DNA of 19,521 bases from Peronospora farinosa. Lineage: Eukaryota; Oomycota; Peronosporomycetes; Peronosporales; Peronosporaceae. Below, piece by piece: positions 1-7,808 of this stretch. The first letter of the stretch is position 1; the number at the start of each line of letters is the position of its first letter. The position numbers and the translations under genes were made by a program. The DNA lies in the NCBI GenBank assembly GCA_947646735.1, contig CANTFK010000492.1, positions 1 through 19,521 on the forward strand. The letters run 5' to 3'. A model generated the notes under the pieces. The model worked only from the letters and a program-made list of their open reading frames with translations. It had not been told where the DNA came from and did no database searches.

Positions 1-307
1 CTTAACTACTGATTGGCTTTATATAGAGATAGAGAGAGAGAGATCGGATACGCGACTCTTTAGAAGCGTATCCTGTCGCATGATCTTAAATCTAGATTTA
101 AGATTGCAACTGACGTCCTTCTGAGACGTCGCGATGCCTAGCGTCATCCCTTCTCATGTGAATCCATCAATGGATATCACATTCACGAGGGTGGATCACA
201 TTTGTGTATCGCACCCAAGTGACAGGTCAAAAGTAATCATGGATACTTTTAGACCTTACATTAAGTATATTACTTAATGTTTACGTGTAACTAGATACCC
301 TGTTACA
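1..307 (+). repeat. Hairpin-rich repeat end (probable LTR or other mobile-element terminus)
   Basis: After a short GA microsatellite (about 24-44) this segment is an almost unbroken string of inverted repeats. Clear ones are 46-53/66-73, a perfect 22 bp palindrome at 83-104, GACGTC at 112-117/125-130, 156-167/170-182 (one bulge), 189-200/204-216 (bulged), 225-235/244-255, a perfect 10 bp stem with 3 nt loop at 258-280, and TGTAAC (286-291) pairing with GTTACA (302-307). The terminal hairpin layout recurs in reverse orientation at 19469-19521. TG..CA termini suggest an LTR, but no primer-binding site was recognised just after 307. Assignment to an element family is inference. Confidence 0.5.
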
Positions 308-309
308 TT

Positions 310-639
310 TGAAGCCGCGACGGGCATCTTCATATCAGGCATTCAATAGGCAGGAGACAATTTGGAAGCAAATGAACACTGCAACCAGTTGCTTGAGTTC
401 TGATGCGCTGGTCATCACCTTTAACTGGTGCTGCAACTGACTGGCGGTAAGGCTGACGATGCAGGGCAGCAAGACCCAAGACAACCCCTTAAAGCGTTAA
501 AACGAACGTACGCTCGGACAGCAGCCACTGCACAGAAGTATCCTTCGAGTTTTTTCTGCAGCAAAAGCCACCAAATTACTTGAACTATTGAATCGATCTT
601 TGAGGAGATCTTCGACCAACCTTGATGCAGTTTGACAGA
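310..639. other. Gene-poor left flank
   Basis: No coding region, RNA gene or clear repeat was recognised between the hairpin-rich segment and the effector relic. The minus strand may contain further decayed downstream sequence of that relic, but no frame stays open long enough to support it. Confidence 0.4.
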
Positions 640-800
640 GAGTTTATTTGAGGTTAATGCTTAGCCCCCTCACTCCGCCTTTGTCGACTTCACTTGTTTG
701 CTTGTTGTCACGTCCGCTGACGACCTCAAGTAGCGGATGTGAATAACATTCGGCGTATCTGATGCTTGTGGAGTGAGAGTCGCGCGTCAGCGCAAGCCAT
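640..800 (-). pseudogene. Decayed RxLR-effector N-terminus
   Basis: Read on the minus strand, the DNA around 700-770 resembles the 5' part of the intact effector at 7809-10472 (compare plus-strand 707-770 with 10260-10350). The shared translated core is an ASDT-like stretch followed by RYLR (codons at 724-735), an S/A-rich ADVTT stretch, and a downstream region that looks like a disrupted acid-rich EER-type motif followed by a TGA in the same frame. Upstream, the signal-peptide region is in another frame and interrupted by a stop. No LWY body is recognisable. This is a relic of an RxLR effector related to the spacer gene. Its boundaries are approximate. Confidence 0.6.
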
Positions 801-815
801 TAAGAGTGCCACACG

Positions 816-1187
816 ATGCATGCTGTCAAACTTTATTGTGATGACACAGCTACTGCATATTGTCAGGACGAGCGGTTAAATACGGGAACTACGCGGACTG
901 GCACAAACATATTGAGCATCAAAGCATGCATTATCCGTCTTGATTTGAAAAAAGTATCTATGGCACGGTATGAAGTTCATGTCCTGCCTGTTATTGGGGA
1001 GCCATATTCACATTGTCACCAGGTAAGGTTGTGGTCGCACGAAAATTCGAGTATTGCGTATTTCAGGACCAATACGGCCTTACAGGCCTTTTCGGTCGAA
1101 GGTATCACAAGAATGCAGCAGAACATTTTAGACCACTTCACGCCGTCCTGGATGCACTTACAAGAAAACGTTAATGCAAAGCAATAG
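816..1187 (+). other. Uncertain open frames at the outer arm edge
   Basis: A 123-codon ATG frame (816-1187) and an overlapping ATG-less frame (974-1174, 66 codons) both run rightwards and cross the outer breakpoint of the inverted repeat at 1030. Only the part from 1030 onward is present in the right arm, where the second frame has lost its stop (TAA to TTA). Neither translation is a family I recognise. The second could be a 3' exon of a truncated gene convergent with the tail-anchored gene. Equally, both may be chance frames. Confidence 0.15.
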
Positions 1188-1249
1188 GCTTGAGGTGTCT
1201 AGGATAAAAATGCTTGGATAATCAGTAAGATATATATACTCCGCACTTC

Positions 1250-2665
1250 TCAACCAAAGAGCTTCCGACTGAGCAGGTACCCCGACAGCAGCAAGGACAG
1301 ACCCGCACCGCATACGATCATCCGGGCTATAATCCGGCAAGCCACGATATCACCAGGTTGGAGGTCTCCATGCTCAATATTGCGTCGAGCCAGCACCGCC
1401 GCCATCTCGCGAACTTGACGATGTGCAGAATCTCGTTCCTTCATTGATGCTTCAGCGTGGGCGTGGCGACGGCGAAGTGCCTCCCGCAGCGGCTCCTCGT
1501 GCCATTCAGGAAGCAATTCTGATGTCGGGTCCGACACTCCTTCGTTACCGTGGGTGACATCGTCAGTTTTTTCTTCATCCTCGTCATTGCCAAACGCGTG
1601 CGTGATACCCGCGTCCGCCGACTCAGGCACTACTAAGCTCGAAAAGATCTCTGCCTCTTCACGCCGACGCTGCAATTCCGCCAACTCTTTCCTTTCTTCG
1701 TCAGCTGTGATAACATCAAGCACACGCTGGATCTCGCTGAGCAATGACGGGTCGACTCCCAACTTCAGCAACACCTCCTTTTCAATGCGTGCCGAGCGGT
1801 AGCTTTTACTTTTCTCTGCGAGCGGCGATATCAGCGCCTGATGTCGCGATCCTGGTAGCATGGGAGATGACGACGACATAGGTCCGTGTGCCGGTGCGTG
1901 AGGCGCAAACATCCCCATCGTAGGAGTTTCAGGTGCTGACGATAGCATGGATTCCGTGTCGAAACTCCGCCGCGTCTTAGCCATCGAAAAGGCCGGTGAG
2001 TACGAATCGTTATGATCCCTTTCATGGTCCGCCTCCGTCTCACGCGGTAGCTCCTGATCAACCTCCCGTTCTCGCCCGTCTTGTTCTTCCTCCTTCTTTT
2101 CCTTCACTTCCTCCTCCTCTTTAGCACTACTCGAATGTTGCCGTTTCGCCTCACTTTCGAGCGTGTGCAAGATGTTCGTGGCTAGTTCCGCCAAGAAAAT
2201 GGAGGCTTCAGGTGACGCTGTCACCTCAGTAACACTAGTAAGACACTGGCCAGTACTCGAAATAATGCGTCGTCCATCGTAGCTTGCAAAGAAGTCCACC
2301 ACGGACTGCAGCGTCTGAAACAGCTGCTGCGTAGCTGCCTTGGTCTCGGGTGTGTTGAGTGCCTGCGCCACCTTAGCCATTGTAGCCACGGTATTTAACA
2401 CCACCTCTCGACCGCTGCGGCTACTGGCAGCTCGCAGAAAGTCCTTCTGCAGTTGCTTGGAGCTGACTCCGAGCTGCTTGCCCCTCTCAGCACTAAAAAC
2501 ATCCAAGGCATTGGCCACTGCAGTGGACAGTAGCCGCATCAAATCACGTGCGTGCTGCGGCGTCAGTGTCTTCAGTCGTTCCCACAGCAAGAAGCTCAGC
2601 ACGGCCGGGTTGGCCACAGATCCGGCCAATCGCGTCGCAACAGGATTCACTATCGACGCATCCAT
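1250..2665 (-). CDS. Tail-anchored protein of unknown function (intact copy)
   Basis: A single-exon 471-residue protein. The start is the only Met near the head of the frame (ATG at 2665). The first 175 residues are largely helical with no catalytic motif I recognise. Residues 182-215 are a Glu/Lys-rich, charged low-complexity stretch. Residues 215-300 are Ser/Pro/Met-rich and probably disordered, and about 300-365 looks like a coiled coil. The last 24 residues form a hydrophobic segment followed by a short basic tail, as in tail-anchored membrane proteins of ER, mitochondria or peroxisomes. It is divergent from the WW-domain gene with only 123 bp between start codons, so the two probably share a promoter. 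The right-arm copy has a frameshift before the anchor, which makes this the likely functional copy. Function is unknown. Confidence 0.75.
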   Translation of the reverse strand: MDASIVNPVATRLAGSVANPAVLSFLLWERLKTLTPQHARDLMRLLSTAVANALDVFSAERGKQLGVSSKQLQKDFLRAASSRSGREVVLNTVATMAKVAQALNTPETKAATQQLFQTLQSVVDFFASYDGRRIISSTGQCLTSVTEVTASPEASIFLAELATNILHTLESEAKRQHSSSAKEEEEVKEKKEEEQDGREREVDQELPRETEADHERDHNDSYSPAFSMAKTRRSFDTESMLSSAPETPTMGMFAPHAPAHGPMSSSSPMLPGSRHQALISPLAEKSKSYRSARIEKEVLLKLGVDPSLLSEIQRVLDVITADEERKELAELQRRREEAEIFSSLVVPESADAGITHAFGNDEDEEKTDDVTHGNEGVSDPTSELLPEWHEEPLREALRRRHAHAEASMKERDSAHRQVREMAAVLARRNIEHGDLQPGDIVACRIIARMIVCGAGLSLLLSGYLLSRKLFG

Positions 2666-2788
2666 CCACCTGAAAACTCCAGCAATAGAGAATGTTTAGC
2701 TGCATACAGAGAGAAGAATTAAAGTCATTGAGATGAATAGTGATAATGTACCGAATCGCGTCCAGGATCATCTGAGCCTTTTTATGCA
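2666..2788. promoter_or_regulatory. Shared divergent promoter (left arm)
   Basis: Only 123 bp separate the start codon of the tail-anchored gene (2665, minus) from that of the WW-domain gene (2789, plus), so both 5' leaders and core promoters must fit here. On the minus strand a TCATCTCAATGACTTT-like stretch loosely resembles the oomycete initiator. The same segment is preserved in the right arm (17446-17568). Confidence 0.45.
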
Positions 2789-3709
2789 ATGCAATTAGTG
2801 ACGAGCTCAAAAGTGGCGTCGTTTCGGCATTCGGGCTGCCCCGTCTGTAACGTGCAGAACAAAACCTGTTCTTTCGCATCGACATTCGCGCTTTGAGTTT
2901 TTCTCAGTGAGAAAAAACGGCCATTTCCATTGTAAATACTGTAGCCAAGTCAATATCTTCATACAAATGATATCGCACGAGGTGAATGGCGCGACGAGTG
3001 GGACGTTGAATGAGCGCTTCATCAAGTGCGCAGGCTGCCATGTGAATGTACCCAAGGACGATATGTTGGCACTGGGTAAGTGTACAGTGTGCAATTATTC
3101 GTACAGTGCCGTGGTGACGGAGGACGGCAGAGGAATCGAGGTAGCGACTGTGGCTTTTGACGCCAATGGAGCAGCGGAAGAGAAGAAACTGCAGCGGAAG
3201 CGATGGGCGGTGCTCACCTCCAAGCGTGGACGCGTCTTTTATCACAATACAGAGACGGGAGAAGATCGATGGGATAAACCCGTAGACCTGGAGGCTGATG
3301 CAGCCGAAGATGCTTTCGGTGTGTACAATAAAAAGCTATACGTTGGGTGTGTGTATTGATGAGTAACTAGTAGATCTCTTATTGTTATGCTGTAGTGCCT
3401 TTTAAGAACGACGCAGTGAAGAAGGCGGTATTGCGTGAACAAATGAAGTTGGAGGCTACGAAGATGGGCGTGCCGGTGGAAGTGGTGGCTGCTACGCAAC
3501 ATCGATTACAGCATGAGGACGAGGACGAGGCCGATGACCCCTTTGCCAACATGATGGTACGTGAGGATAAAACCGGGAAGAAGAGCACTTCTATTCGAGC
3601 TGATAGTCCCAAGCAGAAAGTTATAGTACCATTACTTGTTGAAGAGGACAAAGAGGAACTGGTCATGCAAGAGAAAGGACAAGTCGGTAACTCATGCGCT
3701 GTAATGTAA
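2789..3709 (+). CDS. CxxC zinc-ribbon / WW-domain protein with CaaX box
   Basis: I reconstruct three exons, 2789-2846, 2908-3348 and 3396-3709, giving 270 residues. Intron 1 (61 nt) starts GTAACG and ends in a pyrimidine-rich TTTTTCTCAG. Intron 2 (47 nt) starts GTGTGT and ends CTGTAG. Both phases match and remove in-frame stops. Cysteine pairs at 28/31, 60/63 and 78/81 suggest zinc-binding knuckles. A WW domain covers about 115-146 (W119, tyrosine in the VFYHN strand, W141, P144), expected to bind proline-rich ligands. The protein ends C267-A-V-M, a canonical CaaX signal for farnesylation, so membrane tethering is predicted. A Glu/Asp-rich linker lies around 205-215. The combination is not a named family known to me. 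Exon 2/3 joining is less certain than exon 1/2. Confidence 0.72.
2847..2907 (+). other. Intron 1 of WW-domain gene
   Basis: A 61 nt GT-AG intron with donor GTAACG and acceptor TTTTTCTCAG. Splicing joins an ATG-bearing 58 nt exon in frame to the CxxC region, which otherwise has no ATG near its head. Confidence 0.65.
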
Positions 3710-4010
3710 TTTTGTCTTGTACTTCAATCAGATGGTGGACAAATTAAGTTGTCCACACCAGTGTCCAATACTATAATCAATTGATTTTACCCAATCAGAA
3801 TTACTCATAAGAATCACTCGATTACGGTGGCGTTACTCCATCTTCCTCTTCAGTGTCTACGTCGTCTTGTCGCTTAGCTCCATCTCTCTCTATCTACGAC
3901 GTGTACTACGTCACTATTATAATTTCTTGTTCATTGGCAATTAATTGTCATCATTTTGACACTTTTGCCAGGCTCATCTGACGTCTACAGCCCAATAAAT
4001 CAACATTTCA
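3710..4010 (+). promoter_or_regulatory. Intergenic region upstream of ATG6, with initiator-like motifs
   Basis: About 300 bp between the WW gene and ATG6. A hairpin at 3735-3742/3749-3756 (GTGGACAA/TTGTCCAC) lies just after the WW stop and could sit in its 3' UTR. Closer to ATG6, 3931-3945 (TCATTGGCAATTAAT) and 3951-3966 (TCATTTTGACACTTTT) both approximate the oomycete initiator TCATTYYNCAWTTT at a sensible 45-80 bp before the ATG. The match is by eye and imperfect. Confidence 0.35.
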
Positions 4011-4942
4011 ATGAGCAGCAATGGCTCGTTGCATCCGCCTAAGATAATTACGGCATTATCACGACCTCCAGCCACTATTGGAGCTCATGGTGGATCTACA
4101 TTGACTGCTTTGTCTTCATCTCCAGCACCTTCATCTGCCGGTGCGTCCTTCTCGCCATACGCTAAAAGTCCTGCGCGTAACGCCAGACGCGTCGCTATGG
4201 AAGGGAAGAGCTTGTTCACGTGCCACCAATGTGGTGCATTACTCAAATTCCAACATAGTCCAGTATCTATTGAGGAGAAGATCATGAAGCTTCGACCGGT
4301 GGCCTACGAGCACCCGTCGGAGGTGTCCGAGCAACGAGACAGCAAGGTAGAAGACGAGGAAGACCAGATGCCAAGACTTACAGAAAGAACGGACGCTGGA
4401 GAGGCTATAGATGCAGATGAAGAGGAAGAAGTATCACATATAGCAGCCAGGTCCTCACTAAGTCAACAGCAACAGCAGCAAAAGACGCCGGCTATTGTCC
4501 CTGAGATTGTGTGGGAACGACAACGTCTGGACTACAGCAGTGATGTTGGTGTTTGGGTGCCTGCTGAATTCGACCTCGCTAATAGGATTGCAGCTTACAC
4601 GAGCTGCAATCGTGGAGATATTGGACAAAACATTGCAGATGTGGTGCCGGCGCGACTACTGAACAAGCCGCACTTGTGGATATCGGACTGGGAGGTGGAT
4701 TACTCCAGCCCGCACTGCGATGAAGAAGGGTGGGTATATGCATCCTCGCACGTAGATTTTGGCAAGCTGGAGGAGCCTCATGTGCATCGAGAGGAGGCAG
4801 TAAAAAATGACGAGCTCAGTAGAACTGCCAAAAAGACTGATGCGATGTCGCAAGAGCGTGTTGTTCGTCGAAGATGTCTGATACGAAAGCGCCGCATTGA
4901 TGGCAGTGATCTCAGCTGGTTCCAGGAACTACTGGACTGCAG

Positions 4943-5009
4943 GTACGGCGAATACAATTATGTTTCTCCCTAAGAATACATCATAATGTGGCATGGTTGT
5001 TGTCTACAG
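4943..5009 (+). other. ATG6: Intron 1 of ATG6 (left)
   Basis: A 67 nt GT-AG intron in phase 2. Its removal joins the DysF-bearing exon to a 72 nt exon encoding the second CxxC and the start of the Beclin coiled coil. The same splice sites are preserved in the right arm. Confidence 0.65.
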
Positions 5010-5081
5010 CACGGTTCTACTGAAAAAGAGGTTGCCTACTTGTCATGACTGTGAAACGAAGGTGCTGTCCCGATTTACTCA

Positions 5082-5158
5082 GTAAGTGAGCACCTGCTTT
5101 TTGTGCCACCTTTGAGAAGAGCTTATCATTTCGCATTTTCTGCTGATGACTACTGCAG
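5082..5158 (+). other. ATG6: Intron 2 of ATG6 (left)
   Basis: A 77 nt intron with a consensus donor GTAAGT and acceptor ACTGCAG. It restores the frame between the CxxC exon and the coiled-coil exon (codon split CA/A). Confidence 0.75.
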
Positions 5159-6047
5159 AGTATTGAACGAACTGGAGGAGGATCGAGCTCAATACGAGGA
5201 TTTTATGGCTCACTTTGTAGACGAAGAGCGGGCATCAGCACGAACATTGAGCGACGACGGAGATTACAATGCCGATGAGTGGCACCTTGACCCAGAGCTT
5301 TGCGCTTTGGAGGAGGAAGAGCGACAACTAAAGGCTGAGTTAGAGGCCATCGAGGATGAAACTGTACAAGTGACAGCTAAGAGGCGTGAGCTTTGGTAAA
5401 CTGGATTAGATCTCGAGCGTTTGGTTCATGGCACGTTTGCTGAAGGAGCGTTCTTGCAGCATTTATTGGGTCTGAGTCGCGACGAGCGCCAATCGGTGGG
5501 TGTATTTGCAGTGCATGCATCAGATATGCTGCGCCGTCTCCAGCGCTACAACGTGTGCAACGATGTCTTCCACATCTGGCACGACGGTCTATTCGGTACC
5601 ATTAATGGACTGAGACTTGGCAGGTTACCGTCTAAACCGGTGGAGTGGGTCGAAATTAACGCGGCAATGGGCCAGGCAGTGTTGTTGCTGGCAACTATCG
5701 CTGACCGTGCCGGGTTTGAATTTTCACGTAATCGTCTCGTGCCTCGGGGGAGCTTCTCCCGTGTAGTCAATATGTACGGAAAAGAGTACAGTCTGTACAG
5801 CGACGGTGGCATGTTCCGACGTCGAGGCTTCAATCAAGCTATGATTCTATTTCTCGAGTGCGTGGAGGACGCAGGTCGTCGTGCCATGAAAGAAGAGCCA
5901 TTGCTCAAGTTCCCGTACAAGGTGGAGCGCGGCATAATCGGTGGTCTGCCTATTTCTCTTGGTAACGATGAACAGTGGACTCGAGCGCTCAAGTACATGC
6001 TCACGCATCTTAAATGGCTCTTGGCTTGGATTTCGAAGCGCTATTGA

Positions 6048-6269
6048 AGAGATGAATAAAGAATGAGCAAGTCGGCAGAATATCTGCCAGGCAACATTTC
6101 TAGCGCCATGACAGCGGACCAGCAAGTATAACGTGTGTATTTTGCGTCTTCTGCTTGGATTTTGTAAGTTCTTCACATGTCAGTAACGAAGGCAACAGCC
6201 ACGATGTACTAAACATGGGACGTTATAAGAAGACGTTATAGTTCTGTGCCTGTGGACACTTTGGCTAAG
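6048..6269. other. Convergent 3' intergenic region (left)
   Basis: 222 bp lie between the stop codons of ATG6 (plus) and the desulfurase (minus), so both 3' UTRs must terminate here. An 8 bp direct repeat ACGTTATA occurs near 6221-6240. No other signal is recognisable. Confidence 0.4.
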
Positions 6270-7574
6270 CTACAGCAGTTGCTGGATGGCCTTGTGAATC
6301 GCGTTAGCAGCGTGTAGTACCTCTTCCTGCGTGGTAGAGCGACCCACAGACAAGCGCAGTGTGCCTTTGGCAAACTCAGGAGCCACGTGCATGGCAGCTA
6401 GCACGTGCGAAATGGTAGTAATGTGTTTCCCGTCGCGGTCTAGGTTCTTTTCCTGTTCGGTAGTCCTGTCTTGCTTGTGGCTATGACACGCTGATCCTGC
6501 ACTTGCATAGACGCCGTCGGCCTCTATCACTGTTCATTACACAGGCAACACCAAGATCAGCATCCTATAACCACCAGAGTCAAGTATACAAGACTCACAG
6601 TCGAGGAGACGCGATGCGTCAATGTTTTCAAAGCTAATGCTGAGCGTGTTAGGCAGAGAAAGTTCTGGGTGGCCGTTTACCTGGTAGCTAACATTCGTAA
6701 GACTGCAGTGCTTCTGGATCTGCTCGAGGAGGAACGCCCTGCTTTCTTGCATGATGACAGCGTACTCGTGCAAGTTCTTCTCTACAAGCGCACAAGCCTG
6801 GCCCAGTGCCGCCACTAGTCCCACATTCTCTGTACCACCACGACGTCCGTTCTCCTGCGACGCTCCGTGAATAATCGTGTCCAGTACCATGCTTTTACGG
6901 ACGTAGAGAGCGCCGACACCCTTTGGCGCATAGAATTTGTGGCCCGCCATTGTCACCAAATCCACGTCAAGCTCCACGACATTCACACGTACTTTACCAA
7001 TCGCTTGACTGGCGTCTGTATGCACGACAATAGGTAGCCGATTCTCCTCGTCCTCGACGAATCGTCGCACTGCTCGAGAAATTGCTGCAACTGGCTGCAA
7101 CGATCCAACTTCATTGTTAGCAAGCATAATGGACACCACACACGTCTGTACGGTAAGTGCATCCAGTACATCTTGTACCCGGACACAGCCAAAGTTATTT
7201 ACAGGCAGGTATGTGACTTGGAATCCCTGTGTCTCCAACCATTTACACGTCTCCAGCACCGCCACATGCTCGACGCTAGACGTGACAATGTGGTTACGTC
7301 CACTCGTACGTTTTGCTGCAAGTGCTGACCCTTTGATTGCATAATTAATTGACTCGGTACCACCTGAAAGAAAGACAATTTCATTCGAGTCAGAGGCGCC
7401 CAACATTGATGCCACTTGGGTACGTGCCATCTCCACCGCTTTCTTAGCGGTTTGGCCAAGTGCGTAAGTTGAAGACGCATTGCCAAATTGTGGACCAAAA
7501 TATGGCAGTAATGATTGCATTACGGCGGGCTCCACAGGCGTCGTAGCATTATAATCGAGATACACGCGTGTCAT
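6270..7574 (-). CDS. Cysteine desulfurase / selenocysteine lyase-like PLP enzyme (left copy)
   Basis: A class V aminotransferase-fold enzyme of the NifS/IscS/SCLY group, which removes sulfur (or selenium) from cysteine (or selenocysteine) via a persulfide. Exons are 6599-7574 and 6270-6529, joined across a 69 nt GTGAGT..AACAG intron, giving 411 residues. Visible active-site elements are a PLP-stacking His in SSVEHVAV (about 103), N154 in ANNEVG, D187/Q190 in VHTDASQ, the PLP lysine in AGHK (213), GGTEN, and the catalytic Cys340 in ASAGSACHS. The ACHS form and overall match look nearer to selenocysteine lyase than to mitochondrial Nfs1. About 20 extra charged residues follow the catalytic loop. 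A TAA lies just upstream in frame, so this copy starts at 7574 with no targeting presequence. Confidence 0.88.
6530..6598 (-). other. Intron of cysteine desulfurase gene (left)
   Basis: A 69 nt intron with donor GTGAGT and acceptor AACAG. Without it the frame ends before the catalytic-cysteine segment. Splicing gives a continuous family-like sequence, and the split codon encodes Leu326. Confidence 0.8.
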
Positions 7575-7808
7575 TTAGTCTTCCGACGTTTAAAGTTTAA
7601 TGTTGAGCTGCTGGTGATCAGTTACCGATACGACTTCCATATTTACACACAGAACAAGTAAGGAAAGTATATGAAAAGTGTAATTTCTTCTTACCAACAA
7701 GAAAAAAACCACCTACCACCACTATCTGTCCCCCTACGTCATGGTCGCGATAATAGCAGGACCTCCGATAGTAACTATGGAGTGTAGCATGATTCCCTCC
7801 ACTAGCTC

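Larger units (their letters stand above)
4011..6047 (+). pseudogene. ATG6: Atg6/Beclin-1 with internal DysF-like domain; in-frame stop
   Basis: Atg6/Beclin is the regulatory subunit of the class III PI3-kinase (Vps34) complex that makes PI3P for autophagosome formation. I reconstruct exons 4011-4942, 5010-5081 and 5159-6047 (introns of 67 and 77 nt, GTACGG..CTACAG and GTAAGT..CTGCAG), giving a frame of 630 codons. In order: a disordered N-terminus; CxxC at 71/74 as in Beclin N-termini; an acidic linker and poly-Gln; a dysferlin/peroxin-like DysF region at about 165-297; a second CxxC at 322/325; a coiled coil at about 330-460; and the evolutionarily conserved domain at about 466-630 ([34 protein letters not shown]). 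Codon 415 (5397-5399) is TAA in frame, and both copies have it. Either the gene is broken, or a small unrecognised intron (for example 5364-5417, in frame) removes the stop. Confidence 0.8.
1030..7620 (+). repeat. Left arm of giant inverted repeat
   Basis: This segment of about 6.59 kb is repeated as its reverse complement at 12634-19202. Paired coordinates sum to 20240 from the inner side to about 3520, to 20234 from there to about 1613, and to 20232 beyond. The steps mark a 6 bp and a 2 bp deletion in the right arm. Near the inner end the left arm has about 15 extra bases (7587-7601 region). The outer end is sharp: identity starts at TGTGGTCGCAC (1030) and ends at 19202. Identity is roughly 99% by eye, with scattered substitutions. 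Confidence 0.95.

Noticed and set aside
1..310. A CRISPR-like array of palindromic repeats
   Set aside because: The hairpins all differ in sequence and spacing, and the window is eukaryotic.
5396..5409. A 14 nt GTAAAC..TTAG 'intron' that would remove the ATG6 stop
   Set aside because: It is far too short for an intron, and its removal breaks the frame.
6537..7574. Reading the desulfurase as broken, with the catalytic-cysteine part as a separate gene
   Set aside because: A 69 nt intron with GTGAGT donor and AACAG acceptor restores a continuous, family-like sequence in both arms.
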